Shown piece by piece: positions 53,951 to 63,174 of a stretch of 64,000 nucleotides of DNA. The number at the start of each line of letters is the position of its first letter. Within the stretch, counting starts at the first letter, position 1. The notes under the pieces were generated by a model, which had not been told where the DNA came from, made no database searches, and saw only the letters and a list, made by a program, of their open reading frames with translations. The translations under genes were made by a program, and so were the position numbers. Origin of the DNA: Hymenobacter metallilatus (GTDB taxonomy: Bacteria; Bacteroidota; Bacteroidia; Cytophagales; Hymenobacteraceae); NCBI RefSeq assembly GCF_003944705.1, contig NZ_RWIS01000002.1, positions 398,243 to 462,242 of the forward strand, given 5' to 3'.

Positions 53951-56041
53951 CTAGCCCTGTGCCTGAATGGCCGTCAGCAGCACCGTGTTGTAGATGTCAT
54001 CGACGGTGCAGCCGCGGCTCAGGTCGTTGACGGGCTTGTTCAGGCCCTGCAGCATCGGGCCGATGGCCAGGGCGCCGGTTTCGCGCTGCACGGCTTTGTA
54101 GGTGTTGTTGCCGGTGTTCAGGTCGGGGAAGATGAGCACGCTGGCTTGGCCGGCTACCGGCGAGCCGGGCAGCTTCTGCTGGCCCACGGCCGGGTCCACG
54201 GCGGCGTCGTACTGGATAGGGCCTTCCACCAGCAAATCGGGGCGGAGCTGGCGCACGAGCTGGGTGGCCTGGCGCACCTTGTCCACGTCGGCGCCCTCGC
54301 CGGACGTGCCCGAGGAGTAGGAGAGCATGGCCACCCGCGGCTCGATGCCGAAGCGCCGGGAGCTGTCGGCCGAGGAAATGGCAATTTCGGCCAGCTGCGC
54401 GGCGGTGGGGTTGGGGTTCACGGCGCAGTCGCCGAACACCGCCACCCGATCCGGCAGGCACATAAAGAATACCGACGACACCACCGACACGCCCGGCCGC
54501 GTCTTGATGAACTGCAGCGCCGGCCGAATGGTGTGCTGCGTGGTGTGCACCGCCCCCGACACCATGCCGTCGGCCAGGCCCTTGTACACCATCATCGAGC
54601 CGAAATACGACACGTCGGTCATCAGGTCGCGGGCCATTTCCAGGGTTACGCCCTTGCTGCGGCGCAGCGCAAACAGGGTTTCGGCGAAGTCCTGGAACAG
54701 CGCGGAGTTGGCCGGATCGAGCAGCTGCACGCGCTGCGGATCCAGGGGCCGGCCGAGGCGCTTGGCGGCGGCCAGCATCTGGGTCGGGTCGCCGAGGATG
54801 GTGAGGCTCACCACGTCCTGCTCCAGCAGGCGGGCCGCCGCGCGCAGCACCCGGTCGTCGTTGCCCTCGGGTAGTACAATGTGCTTGCGCTGGCTGCGCG
54901 CCCACTGCAGCAGCTGGTACTGGAACATGTGGGGCGTGAGGCCGCGGGGCGCAAACGTGCTGAGCTGCTCCAGCAGGCGTGGCGCATTGAGGTGGCGCTC
55001 AAACGTCTGGATGGCCAGCCGGATTTTCTTGGTTTGCTGCGGCCCGATGCGCGCCTGAATGTTGCCGATGCGGGTGGTGGTCTGGAACGTGCCGGCCTCA
55101 ATCAGCAGGATGGGCACGGCCGTGGGCAGGCCCTCGATGAGGCGCAGCACCGAGTTTTCGGGCCGGTAGCCGCCTGTGAGTACCAGCCCCGCCACGCGCG
55201 GGTAGTTGGCCGATAGGTTGGCCTGCAGCGCCGTCAGAATCAAATCGGCCCGGTCGCCGGGCGTGATGATGAGCACGTTTTCCTGGAGCCGCATCAGAAA
55301 GTTGGGCACCTGCATCGAGCCGTTGATGAAGTGGTCGACGGGGTTGGCGAGCTGGTCCTGCCCGAACAGCAATTCCCCGCCCAGCTGGTCGTGAATTTCC
55401 TGCATGGTGGGGCTGCGCAGGGCCGGGCTTTCCGGAATGAGGGCCAGCTGGGTTTCGGGCGGCAGCTGGTCGCGCAGGACGGCGCGCACCTCGTCCACTT
55501 GCTCCGGGGCCACGCGGTTAAGCACCAAAGCCAGCACTTGCACCTCGCTTTCCAGCGCATCGCGGCGGATGGACAGGGCAGCGTTGACGAGCTGCTCCAC
55601 GGTTTTGCCCAGCCCCGAAATCAGCAGCACCACCGGCACGCTCAGGTTGCGGGCTACCTGCCAGTTGAGGTCCAGCTCCAAAGCCAAGCTGCTGCCCACA
55701 AAGTCGGTGCCTTCCACTACCACGAAATCGTGGGCGGCTTCCAGCTGCTTGAAGCGGTGGATGATGGTGTCGAGCAGCTCCCCGGCGCGGCCACCCTCCA
55801 CCATGCGCAGCGCCTCCTGGCCGGTGGTTGCGTAGGTTTCGGGGTAGGCGAGGGGCAGCTGGAAGTGCTGCAGCACCGTCTGGATGTGGTAGTCGGGCTG
55901 GCCGTCGGCGAGGGGCGTGATGATGGGCTTGAAGTAGCCCACCCGCTGCGCCTGCCCCAGCAGTAGGTGCACCAGCCCCAGCGTCACAACGGATTTGCCG
56001 CTGTAGGGCTCGGCAGTGGCAATGTAAACGGCTTTGCTCAT
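53951..56041 (-). CDS. pta: Phosphate acetyltransferase, long form
   Basis: Makes acetyl phosphate from acetyl-CoA. The 696-aa product is the three-domain type: an N-terminal P-loop-like domain (IATAEPYSGKSVVTLGLVH, with VVEGTDFVG), a central DRTGG domain (IITPGDRADLILTALQANLS), and the C-terminal catalytic domain (HIVLPEGNDDRVLRAAARLL, DGMVSGAVHTTQHTIRPALQ, GPMLQGLNKPVNDLSRGCTV). Full length and intact. The acetate kinase gene is downstream on the same strand but separated by about 3.5 kb of other genes. Confidence 0.98.
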   Translation of the reverse strand: MSKAVYIATAEPYSGKSVVTLGLVHLLLGQAQRVGYFKPIITPLADGQPDYHIQTVLQHFQLPLAYPETYATTGQEALRMVEGGRAGELLDTIIHRFKQLEAAHDFVVVEGTDFVGSSLALELDLNWQVARNLSVPVVLLISGLGKTVEQLVNAALSIRRDALESEVQVLALVLNRVAPEQVDEVRAVLRDQLPPETQLALIPESPALRSPTMQEIHDQLGGELLFGQDQLANPVDHFINGSMQVPNFLMRLQENVLIITPGDRADLILTALQANLSANYPRVAGLVLTGGYRPENSVLRLIEGLPTAVPILLIEAGTFQTTTRIGNIQARIGPQQTKKIRLAIQTFERHLNAPRLLEQLSTFAPRGLTPHMFQYQLLQWARSQRKHIVLPEGNDDRVLRAAARLLEQDVVSLTILGDPTQMLAAAKRLGRPLDPQRVQLLDPANSALFQDFAETLFALRRSKGVTLEMARDLMTDVSYFGSMMVYKGLADGMVSGAVHTTQHTIRPALQFIKTRPGVSVVSSVFFMCLPDRVAVFGDCAVNPNPTAAQLAEIAISSADSSRRFGIEPRVAMLSYSSGTSGEGADVDKVRQATQLVRQLRPDLLVEGPIQYDAAVDPAVGQQKLPGSPVAGQASVLIFPDLNTGNNTYKAVQRETGALAIGPMLQGLNKPVNDLSRGCTVDDIYNTVLLTAIQAQG

Positions 56042-56196
56042 GGAGTAGTCAAGAGTTATCAGAAGCCCTTACGGATGCGGGGTAAGGTAGGGCTGAAGTA
56101 GTCGGCAGCGTTACTTACCCTGCCTATGCCCAGCGCGGCCCGCTGCGCTCTGCACGACGGTCTTTTCGAATTCCCAGTGCGTTAAGAATGCCAGCC

Positions 56197-56880
56197 TCAC
56201 CGCTGCAACACCTTCACCAGCTCCGGACTATCGAACATGGCAACGGGAGAAATGACCGGCTCACGCAGCGGCAGGCGGTTGCCGTACCTTTCCCGCAGCT
56301 TCTGCTGCACGGCGGGGTGGGATAGGTCGAATTCGCGGAGCTGCTGCAGGCGGCCGATGCGGCGGCCGGTGGCCTGCTGATAGGTTTTCCAAAGCAGTTC
56401 GGAGCAGTAAATCCGCTCGTTGCTCCAGCCGAAATACAGGTCGTAGGCGCGGCCCTGGTACTGCAGGCCGGTGCGCCGGAGCTGGCGCAGGGTGGAGGGG
56501 GTAAGCACCTGGTCCGCATCGCGCAGGCGCTTCACCACAAAATGACTACCCCGGCCGCGCCCAATCCACTGTTCCAGCGGAGTAAGGCGCACCGGCTGCA
56601 CGGCCTCCAATACCTGCCACTCGCCGCCCTGCCGCAACAACATGCCGCAGTGGCTGTAGGGTGAGTGGGTAGCCAGCTGAATAGCCTGGCTCTGGGCCGA
56701 GCGGGAAGTCTGGAAAACCAAATCCCCCTCGCGCAGCTGCAGAGAGATGGACAGAATCGTCAGCTCGCCCCGGTGCCGCCGCTGAAACCGACTAAACCGG
56801 TGCCGCAGGTATGTGGCAGACACGGCGGCTACAATCAACAGTAGGGCCAGCGCAATGGATAAGGGGCGACGCATACGCAT
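56197..56880 (-). CDS. YiiX/YebB-like NlpC/P60-superfamily hydrolase
   Basis: Predicted papain-like amidase or peptidase of the circularly permuted YiiX group, 227 aa, membrane-anchored by an N-terminal helix (LSIALALLLIVAAVSATYL). Catalytic residues appear as HSPYSHCGMLL (His) and NERIYCSELLWKTYQ (Cys), in the permuted order His then Cys, as expected. Substrate (cell wall, lipid or protein amide) unknown. Alone, with a small membrane-protein gene upstream. Confidence 0.88.
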   Translation of the reverse strand: MRMRRPLSIALALLLIVAAVSATYLRHRFSRFQRRHRGELTILSISLQLREGDLVFQTSRSAQSQAIQLATHSPYSHCGMLLRQGGEWQVLEAVQPVRLTPLEQWIGRGRGSHFVVKRLRDADQVLTPSTLRQLRRTGLQYQGRAYDLYFGWSNERIYCSELLWKTYQQATGRRIGRLQQLREFDLSHPAVQQKLRERYGNRLPLREPVISPVAMFDSPELVKVLQR

Positions 56881-56934
56881 TGGGAGGCTGAGGAAGCAAG
56901 AACGTCTTTCGCTGCAGAAATCTTCGGTCCGGTT

Positions 56935-57147
56935 TCAGTTGTGAGCCGCTGGTGCCAGCGTATCAGGTTTAACTGCCTGCCTTAGTGTGGTCACTCGAGT
57001 AAAGTGCTGTATTGTGGCAAGAGCGGCTCTCTTATGCGCATAAGGCCCATAGAATTGCAGTCCAATCCAGAACAGCATGAGCAAGAAAAGCAGTACGGTT
57101 GGTATCAGAGCTAATAAGTAGAGGGTATGGTACAGAACACGCTTCAT
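56935..57147 (-). CDS. Small membrane protein, 70 aa
   Basis: One or two hydrophobic helices (LYLLALIPTVLLFLLMLFWIGL) then a short soluble tail. Not recognised. Ends 54 bases before the YiiX-like gene start, so the two may share a transcript. Composition is somewhat lower in G+C than its neighbours. Confidence 0.6.
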   Translation of the reverse strand: MKRVLYHTLYLLALIPTVLLFLLMLFWIGLQFYGPYAHKRAALATIQHFTRVTTLRQAVKPDTLAPAAHN

Positions 57148-57168
57148 TTCAAATACTATACAAAAGCA

Positions 57169-57243
57169 TCATGCTGAGCTGGCCAAAGTATTTCTACTGA
57201 ATGTCTATGTTCGGTAGAGATGCTTCGGCAAGCTCAGCATGAC
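57169..57243. repeat. REP inverted pair between fabG and the small membrane protein gene
   Basis: Left partial unit ATCATGCTGAGCT (57169-57181) and right unit 57213-57243, the latter identical over 31 bases to 50533-50563. Confidence 0.8.
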
Positions 57244-57273
57244 GTTGAGTTTACTTCAGATGTTTCTGTATTC

Positions 57274-58023
57274 CTACGTCAGCATGCCGCCATCCACCTG
57301 GAGCACTTGGCCGGTGATGTACGACGAATCATCGGAGGCCAGGAAGGCAGTGGCTTTGGCAATATCCTCGGGCTTGCCGCCGCGCTTCAGCGGAATAGCC
57401 TTGCGCCACTCATCCACCTGCTTGGGGTCGAGGGCATCGGTCATTTCGGTTTCGATGAAGCCAGGTGCAATGGCGTTGCAGCGGATGTTACGGGAGCCCA
57501 ACTCCAGCGCCACCGACTTCGTGAAGCCGATGATACCCGACTTGGAAGCCGCGTAGTTGGCCTGGCCCGCGTTGCCCTTGATGCCTACCACCGAGGTCAT
57601 GTTGATGATGCTGCCGGCTTTGGCGCGCATCATGGGCTTGGTGGCCGCCTTGGTCAGGTTAAACACCGACTTCAGGTTCACGGCAATTACCTGGTCCCAC
57701 TGCTGCTCGCTCATGCGCATGAGCAGGCCATCTTGCGTAATGCCGGCGTTGTTCACCAGAATGTCCAGTTTGCCGAACTCGGCCACCACATCGTCCACCA
57801 GCTTCTCGGCTTCGGCGTAGATGGAAGCGTCGGAGCGGAAGCCTTTCACTTTGGTGCCGTGGGCCGCCAGCTCCTGTTCCAGCTGCTGGCCTTTCTCCAC
57901 GCTGGATAGGTAGGTGAAGGCCACCTGAGCGCCCTGCTGGGCAAAATATACCGCAATGGCGCGGCCAATTCCTTTGGAAGCGCCCGTAATCAGGGCCACT
58001 TTTCCGTCGAGCAGTTGAGTCAT
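57274..58023 (-). CDS. fabG: 3-oxoacyl-ACP reductase
   Basis: Short-chain dehydrogenase that reduces beta-ketoacyl-ACP with NADPH in fatty acid synthesis. The 249-aa product has ALITGASKGIGRAIA, LVNNAGIT, the catalytic set Ser 144, Tyr 157 and Lys 161 (NYAASKSG), and the end GQVLQVDGGMLT typical of FabG. No other fatty-acid gene is adjacent. Divergent from the flavoprotein gene, with a repeat in the shared control region. Confidence 0.96.
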   Translation of the reverse strand: MTQLLDGKVALITGASKGIGRAIAVYFAQQGAQVAFTYLSSVEKGQQLEQELAAHGTKVKGFRSDASIYAEAEKLVDDVVAEFGKLDILVNNAGITQDGLLMRMSEQQWDQVIAVNLKSVFNLTKAATKPMMRAKAGSIINMTSVVGIKGNAGQANYAASKSGIIGFTKSVALELGSRNIRCNAIAPGFIETEMTDALDPKQVDEWRKAIPLKRGGKPEDIAKATAFLASDDSSYITGQVLQVDGGMLT

Positions 58024-58035
58024 GGGGCGAAGATA

Positions 58036-58156
58036 GGTTTTCTGGTTTATGGTAATTGGTTTTTGGTTTGTGGGTGGAATGCCGAATCCTTGCCATCTTC
58101 GGCGCTAGTTGCGGGAGTCTGGAACAACCAAAAACCAAAAACCAGCAACTAAAACC
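58036..58156. repeat. Low-complexity inverted repeat between divergent fabG and flavoprotein genes
   Basis: Arms 58036-58073 and 58125-58156, made of GGTTTTTGGTTT-like units, are imperfect reverse complements. This is the only such element here that lies between two gene starts. Confidence 0.75.
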
Positions 58157-58163
58157 CCACCCA

Positions 58164-59399
58164 ATGACCGATATCTGCATTCTGGGGGCCGGACCGGGCG
58201 GGGCCACGGCTGCCCTGCACCTGGCCAACGCCGGCCACCCTTGCCTGCTGCTGGATAAAGCCACCTTCCCCCGCGACAAAGTGTGCGGCGACGCCCTCAG
58301 CGGCAAAGTCATCAGCGAGCTGCGGCGCATAGGGGAGAAGCTGCCGGCCCGGCTGGCCGCCGAACCCATGCAGTTGCCCAGCTGGGGCATTGATTTCTAC
58401 GCCCCCAACGGCCGCCGCCTGGCCGTGCCCTTCAAGCCCCGTTACAACCCCACCCTCGACCAGTCTGCCGGCCACATCAGCAAGCGTGTCCACTTCGATA
58501 ACTTCCTCATCGAAGAAGTGCGCCGCCGCCCCGAAATCGACCTCCGCGAAAACACCGAGGTGGCCCGCCACGAGCAGCTGCCCGACGGCCGCTGGCGGCT
58601 GCTGGCCGCCGATGGCCAGGAAATTACCACCTGCCGGCTGCTGCTGGTAGCCAACGGGGCGCAGTCGCACTTTGCGCGGGTAGTGGGCGGCCACGAGCTG
58701 GAGCCCGCCCACCACTGCGCCGGCCTGCGGGCCTACTACCGGGGCGTGCAGGGCCTGCACCCCGATAATTTCATCGAGCTGCACTTCATCAGGGAGTTTC
58801 TGCCGGGCTACCTCTGGGTGTTTCCGCTGCCCAACGGCGAGGCCAACGTGGGCGTAGGCATGCTCACCGAAGCCGTATCCCGGAAGAAAGTAAAGCTGCG
58901 CGAGCGGCTGGAGGAAATGCTACACACCCACCCCGCCCTGAAAGACCGGTTTGCCACCGCCGAACGGCTGGGCCCGGTGCGGGGCTTCGGGCTGCCGTTG
59001 GGCTCCAGGCGCCGCCCGCTCTCCGGTCCCGGCTACCTGCTGCTCGGCGACGCCGGCTCCCTCATCGACCCGTTCAGCGGGGAAGGCATCAGCCACGCCA
59101 TGGTATCGGGCCGCCACGCCGCCGACTGGGCCGCCCGGGCCCTGGCCGCGCAGGATTTCTCCCCGGCCTTCCTGAAAGGCTACGACGCGGCCGTATACAA
59201 CCGCCTCTGGCAGGAGCTACGCCTGAGCCGGGCCATGCAGCGGCTGCTGAACTACCCTTGGGTGTTCAATTTCGTCGCTAATCGTGCCGCCAACAACCCC
59301 ACCCTGGCCGAGACCATCAGCAACATGTTCCTCGACCTAGACCTGCGCGAGCGGCTGCGCCAACCCAGCTTCTACCTGAAACTGCTGCTGGGCAAATAA
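58164..59399 (+). CDS. Geranylgeranyl-reductase-family flavoprotein
   Basis: FAD enzyme that reduces isoprenoid double bonds or oxidises a related lipid; 411 aa. Signatures: ICILGAGPGGATAALHLANA (FAD fold), FPRDKVCGDALSG (family-specific), VGVGMLTEAVSRKK and YLLLGDAGSLIDPFSGEGIS. ATG at 58164 begins right at the FAD strand; earlier codons are repeat-derived. The true substrate (menaquinone side chain, carotenoid or membrane lipid) is not evident. Confidence 0.9.
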   Translation: MTDICILGAGPGGATAALHLANAGHPCLLLDKATFPRDKVCGDALSGKVISELRRIGEKLPARLAAEPMQLPSWGIDFYAPNGRRLAVPFKPRYNPTLDQSAGHISKRVHFDNFLIEEVRRRPEIDLRENTEVARHEQLPDGRWRLLAADGQEITTCRLLLVANGAQSHFARVVGGHELEPAHHCAGLRAYYRGVQGLHPDNFIELHFIREFLPGYLWVFPLPNGEANVGVGMLTEAVSRKKVKLRERLEEMLHTHPALKDRFATAERLGPVRGFGLPLGSRRRPLSGPGYLLLGDAGSLIDPFSGEGISHAMVSGRHAADWAARALAAQDFSPAFLKGYDAAVYNRLWQELRLSRAMQRLLNYPWVFNFVANRAANNPTLAETISNMFLDLDLRERLRQPSFYLKLLLGK

Positions 59400-59482
59400 G
59401 CCCGGCATTGTAAGCGGAACAAAGCAACCGGAGGACAGCGCAGCTGATCCTTCTTTTTCAAGGCACAAACCGTAAGAAAAGC

Positions 59483-59522
59483 AAAAAGCCCCTGACGTCC
59501 GTGCTGGCGTCAGGGGCTTTTT
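59483..59522. terminator. Bidirectional terminator after the flavoprotein gene
   Basis: AAAAAGCCCCTGACG (59483-59497) and its exact complement (59508-59522), T-run on both strands; serves the convergent flavoprotein and TPR genes. Confidence 0.92.
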
Positions 59523-59581
59523 AGTAAAGGAAGGATGGCGCCTTGAAAGGACAGATTACTTCGCTCCGCTCGCAATGGTGG

Positions 59582-60325
59582 TTATTTACCCGCGTAGCGG
59601 CGCAGGCTCTTTTCGGCCTCCGGATTAAGCTGGGCTGCTTTTTCCAGGTCGGCTTTGGCTTCGGCGGGCTTGTTGATGGAAGCGTAGCTAATGCCCCGGT
59701 ACTCGTAAGCATCTGCGTAGTTGGGGTCGATGCTGATGGCTTTAGCGAAGTCCGGTACGGCCCCTTTGAAGTTGAACAGCTGCATCTTGGCCGCCCCCCG
59801 CCCGAAATAGGCTTCCTTGTCAGTAGGATTGTATTTCACCGCTTTGCTGAAATCCACAATGGCGGCGCTGTACTCCTTCATTTTCAGACGATTCAGCCCC
59901 CGGTTGTAGTACGCCTCAGCACTGGCCGGTTTCAGGCGCAAAGCTGCGTTGTAGTCGGGCATGGCGTCTTTGTAATCTTTCAGATGGCTTTTGGCCTTGG
60001 CCCGCATCAGCAGCGCGTCGTAGTCGCGGGGCTTTACTTTCAGCTTCTGGTCGGCCACCCGGATTTCGTCTCGGTAGTCGGCGTTGGTTTTGCGGGTAGC
60101 GGCTTCTACCGGCAGCGGAGTGGCCGCAGCCACCGAGGCTACTGCCGTAGCTTCCGGGGAATAGGGACGGGCCGCCGAATCGGCCCGCTGCGCTACTGCC
60201 GTTTCGCGGGATACATTGCGGGCGGCGGAAGTGGGGCGCTCCACGTCGGCGGTGGTGCCCCGGGCGCACGCTCCGGCCAGTAACAGAGTAGCGCCGGCAA
60301 GTAGGGAGAGTATGGGTAATTTCAT
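59582..60325 (-). CDS. TPR lipoprotein, 247 aa
   Basis: Outer-surface or periplasmic scaffold. A lipobox LAGAC lies near residue 20. A Thr/Ala/Ser-rich linker of about 60 residues follows, then at least four tetratricopeptide repeats (YDALLMRAKAKSHLKDYKDA, AEAYYNRGLNRLKMKEYSAA, KEAYFGRGAAKMQLFNFKGA, ADAYEYRGISYASINKPAEA). ATG at 60325 is fixed by the signal; the frame is open further upstream. Partner proteins unknown. Confidence 0.92.
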   Translation of the reverse strand: MKLPILSLLAGATLLLAGACARGTTADVERPTSAARNVSRETAVAQRADSAARPYSPEATAVASVAAATPLPVEAATRKTNADYRDEIRVADQKLKVKPRDYDALLMRAKAKSHLKDYKDAMPDYNAALRLKPASAEAYYNRGLNRLKMKEYSAAIVDFSKAVKYNPTDKEAYFGRGAAKMQLFNFKGAVPDFAKAISIDPNYADAYEYRGISYASINKPAEAKADLEKAAQLNPEAEKSLRRYAGK

Positions 60326-60486
60326 GAGTATGAGCAGGAAAAGGGGCAGAATGCAGCCATCCGGAAATGTGACAACGGCCCTTGTACGCACCCCGCGGGG
60401 TAAAGGCTGAGCCGCGGCACAAAATTTTGTCGGGGTGCGTTTGGCTACCAACCCACTGGCAGCGTGGCATAGTAGTGCGCCCTGCC

Positions 60487-60494
60487 TATCTTTG
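60487..60494 (+). promoter_or_regulatory. -7 promoter element of lpdA
   Basis: TATCTTTG fits TAnnTTTG, 67 bases upstream of the lpdA ATG. Confidence 0.45.
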
Positions 60495-60561
60495 CCCGGC
60501 CTTTCCTGCGCCTAGCTAGTAAGGGGTGGCTCTTCTTTCCTCACCTTCAATTGAACACAAT

Positions 60562-61956
60562 ATGGCATTGCAATACGACCTGGTCGTTATCGGCAGCGGC
60601 CCCGGCGGTTACGTAGCCGCCATCCGGGCTTCGCAGCTGGGCTTGAAAGTAGGCGTGGTGGAGCGCGAGTCGCTCGGCGGAATCTGCCTGAACTGGGGCT
60701 GTATTCCAACCAAAGCCCTGCTCAAGAGCGCCCAGGTATTCGAGTACCTCAACCATGCCAAAGACTACGGCCTCACGGCAGAAGGAATAGGCTATGATTT
60801 CGGGGCCGTTATCCAGCGCAGCCGGGGCGTGGCCGATGGCATGAGCAAGGGTATCAACTTCCTGTTCAAAAAGAATAAGATTGACGTGGTTTCCGGCTCC
60901 GGCAAAGTGCTGGCTCCCGGTAAAGTAGAGGTAACCAAGGCTGATGGCGGCAAGGAAACCGTAGAAGCCAAGCACATTATCCTGGCTACCGGGGCCCGCT
61001 CCCGTGAGCTGCCCGCTTTGCCCATTGATGGCAAGAAAATCGTTGGCTACCGCCAGGCTATGGTGCTGCCCGAGCTGCCCAAGCGGCTGGTGGTAGTAGG
61101 CTCCGGCGCCATCGGCGTGGAGTTTGCCTACTTCTACCGCACCATGGGCTCGGAGGTAACGGTAGTGGAGTACCTGCCTCGCATTGTGCCCGTAGAGGAC
61201 GAGGAAGTAAGCCGGCAGATGGAGAAATCCTTCAAGAAAATCGGCGTGAACGTGCTGACCTCGGCCGAGGTAACCAAGGTGGATACCAGCGGCCAGGGCT
61301 GTAACGTAACCATCAAAACCGCCAAAGGCGAGCAGCAAATTGCCTGCGACGTAGTACTGTCGGCCGCCGGGGTAGTAACCAACCTCGAAAATATCGGCCT
61401 CGAAGAGCTGGGCATCAAAGTGGAGAAGGGCCGCATCATCGTCGACGACTTCTACCAGACCAACGTGCCCGGCATCTACGCCATTGGCGACATTGTACCC
61501 GGCCCAGCGCTGGCCCACGTGGCCTCGGCGGAAGGCATTATCTGCGTGGAGAAAATTGCCGGCCACCACCCCGAGCCGCTCAACTACCAGAACATTCCTG
61601 GCTGCACCTACGCCTCCCCGGAAATTGCCTCGGTAGGCCTCACCGAAGAAGAAGCCAAAAAACAGGGCTACGACATTCTGGTAGGCAAATTCCCCTTCTC
61701 GGCCTCGGGCAAGGCCTCCGCAGGCGGGGTGAAGGATGGCTTCGTGAAAGTCATCTTCGACAAGAAGTACGGCGAGTGGCTGGGAGCCCACATGATTGGC
61801 TCCAACGTAACCGAAATGATTGCCGAGGTGGTGGTAGCCCGCAAGCTCGAAACCACTGGCCACGAAATCATTAAGGCTGTGCACCCGCACCCCACCATGA
61901 GCGAAGCCGTGATGGAAGCCGCTGCGGCTGCCTATGGCGAGGTAATTCACTTGTAA
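60562..61956 (+). CDS. lpdA: Dihydrolipoyl dehydrogenase (E3)
   Basis: Re-oxidises dihydrolipoamide in 2-oxo acid dehydrogenase and glycine-cleavage complexes. The 464-aa product has the FAD fold VVIGSGPGGYVAAIRASQLG, the redox pair C42/C47 in GGICLNWGCIPTK, the NAD fold VVVGSGAIGVEFAYFYRTMG, YAIGDIVPGPALAHVASAEG, and the C-terminal HPHPTMSEAVMEA with the catalytic His-Glu. ATG at 60562 is preferred over an in-frame GTG 12 codons upstream. No E1/E2 gene is adjacent. Confidence 0.98.
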   Translation: MALQYDLVVIGSGPGGYVAAIRASQLGLKVGVVERESLGGICLNWGCIPTKALLKSAQVFEYLNHAKDYGLTAEGIGYDFGAVIQRSRGVADGMSKGINFLFKKNKIDVVSGSGKVLAPGKVEVTKADGGKETVEAKHIILATGARSRELPALPIDGKKIVGYRQAMVLPELPKRLVVVGSGAIGVEFAYFYRTMGSEVTVVEYLPRIVPVEDEEVSRQMEKSFKKIGVNVLTSAEVTKVDTSGQGCNVTIKTAKGEQQIACDVVLSAAGVVTNLENIGLEELGIKVEKGRIIVDDFYQTNVPGIYAIGDIVPGPALAHVASAEGIICVEKIAGHHPEPLNYQNIPGCTYASPEIASVGLTEEEAKKQGYDILVGKFPFSASGKASAGGVKDGFVKVIFDKKYGEWLGAHMIGSNVTEMIAEVVVARKLETTGHEIIKAVHPHPTMSEAVMEAAAAAYGEVIHL

Positions 61957-61984
61957 GCAGTTATTTGCGACTAAGTTAAAATTC

Positions 61985-62019
61985 AAAGGCCCCAACCACG
62001 CGCGTGGCTGGGGCCTTTT
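61985..62019 (+). terminator. Terminator of lpdA
   Basis: AAAGGCCCCAACCACG (61985-62000) pairs with 62003-62018 with one mismatch; TTTT follows. Confidence 0.88.
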
Positions 62020-62058
62020 GCTATATGTACGCATCTACTCACGTATCCTCTGTCTGCT

Positions 62059-62289
62059 ATGTTTAAACTTCCTTCCTTTACCGCGCTTTTCTTGTGTGGC
62101 ATCATTGGGCTCATTTCCTTCATGGGGGCTACCATCTGGGGCATGGATCATTTCTATGGCACTACTACTAAGGCCTTGGTGGATGTCATGACTTTCGTGC
62201 GGCTGTTAGGGCTGTTCATATCCGTAATGGCACCGCTGCTGATGCTGCTGAAATTGTTCCGTAAAGCAGATAACCACATGCAAGGGTAA
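62059..62289 (+). CDS. Small membrane protein, 76 aa
   Basis: Two transmembrane helices (FTALFLCGIIGLISFMGATI and LLGLFISVMAPLLMLLKLF) around a short polar loop. Not recognised. Bracketed by two strong terminators (61985-62019 and 62364-62400), so it forms its own transcription unit. Confidence 0.65.
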   Translation: MFKLPSFTALFLCGIIGLISFMGATIWGMDHFYGTTTKALVDVMTFVRLLGLFISVMAPLLMLLKLFRKADNHMQG

Positions 62290-62363
62290 CGCCTCAGGGT
62301 AGGTTTCAGGCTTCTAACTGTTTGCTTTAGCCTGTAGTCGTTCCTGTGCGAAGTGACGAATAG

Positions 62364-62400
62364 AAAAGAGCGCCACAACCCTGGGTTGTGGCGCTCTTTT
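62364..62400 (+). terminator. Terminator of the small membrane protein gene
   Basis: A perfect 17-bp stem (62364-62380 with 62384-62400), 3-base loop CTG, then TTTTTT. Confidence 0.93.
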
Positions 62401-62435
62401 TTGCACCTTCGGCTATTTGTTACTGAGACTATTAC

Positions 62436-62633
62436 ATGAAGACAGCTCTCTGGTTATCCGTCAGCGTGTTTATTATCGGTTTCGGGCTGATTCTGCTGGG
62501 CAGCCTGTTCCGCATTCAGCGCTGGGAGGGTGGCTTGGTGCTACTTTTGGGCGGCATGGTGCTACAAAGCAGCGCGCTGATTATTCTGGTAGTGCAATTT
62601 GTGCGCAACTACCGTTCCCGGCAGCAACCCTGA
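62436..62633 (+). CDS. Small membrane protein, 65 aa
   Basis: Two hydrophobic helices (SVFIIGFGLILLGSLF and LLLGGMVLQSSALIILVVQF) linked by RIQRWEGG, a turn also seen in gliding-motility GldL-type proteins; too short to assign. Convergent with the TetR gene, with one base between the two stops, so transcripts may overlap. Confidence 0.6.
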   Translation: MKTALWLSVSVFIIGFGLILLGSLFRIQRWEGGLVLLLGGMVLQSSALIILVVQFVRNYRSRQQP

Positions 62634-62634
62634 G

Positions 62635-63174
62635 CTACGCCTGGCGGCCGTATTTCTGCTTGATGAAATCCAACATGCCTTGGCTGTGCGCATCGTCGGC
62701 GGTTTTGGTGGCTTCCTGTTTCCAGAGCGCCTCTACCAGCAACAGCAGCAGCTCGGTTTCTTTGTCGGGGTCGGCGTAGCCCAGCTTTTTGAAGGCCTCG
62801 CGTAGCAGAGTCGGTACCGGCTTCATAAACCGCTCGTGCTGCTGCCGGGCCATTTCCGAGTCAGCCAGCCGGTATTGCAGCTTCCAGAAGTAGGGTTCGG
62901 CCTGAACCAGCTTGAAGGGTAGCTCGATTACGCTGTATATAAATTCCAGGGGATTTGGCTCGCCCAGGCCCCCACGGTTATCCTCAATGATGCGCTTGTA
63001 GCCATTGCGAATAACAAACTCCAGTAATTGGTCTTTGGAGCCAAAATGCTTGAAAATGAGGGCTTCAGAAACTCCGGCGGCCTTGGCAATCAACTGCGTC
63101 GATGTGTTTTCGAAGCCTTTGTCCCCAAAGAGCTGCAATGCTACATCGGCAATGTGCTGTTTGCGGTTTGTCAT
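62635..63174 (-). CDS. TetR/AcrR-family transcriptional regulator
   Basis: A 179-aa ligand-responsive repressor. The N-terminal HTH reads ALQLFGDKGFENTSTQLIAK then AGVSEALIFKHFGSKDQLL, the classic TetR pattern; the C-terminal two thirds is helical ligand-binding and dimerisation. No efflux or enzyme gene is divergently placed within the window, so its target is unknown. ATG at 63174. Confidence 0.93.
   Translation of the reverse strand: MTNRKQHIADVALQLFGDKGFENTSTQLIAKAAGVSEALIFKHFGSKDQLLEFVIRNGYKRIIEDNRGGLGEPNPLEFIYSVIELPFKLVQAEPYFWKLQYRLADSEMARQQHERFMKPVPTLLREAFKKLGYADPDKETELLLLLVEALWKQEATKTADDAHSQGMLDFIKQKYGRQA

Noticed and set aside
60547..62034. A 495-codon open frame antisense to lpdA
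   Set aside because: lpdA is unmistakable; the antisense frame has no recognisable motif.
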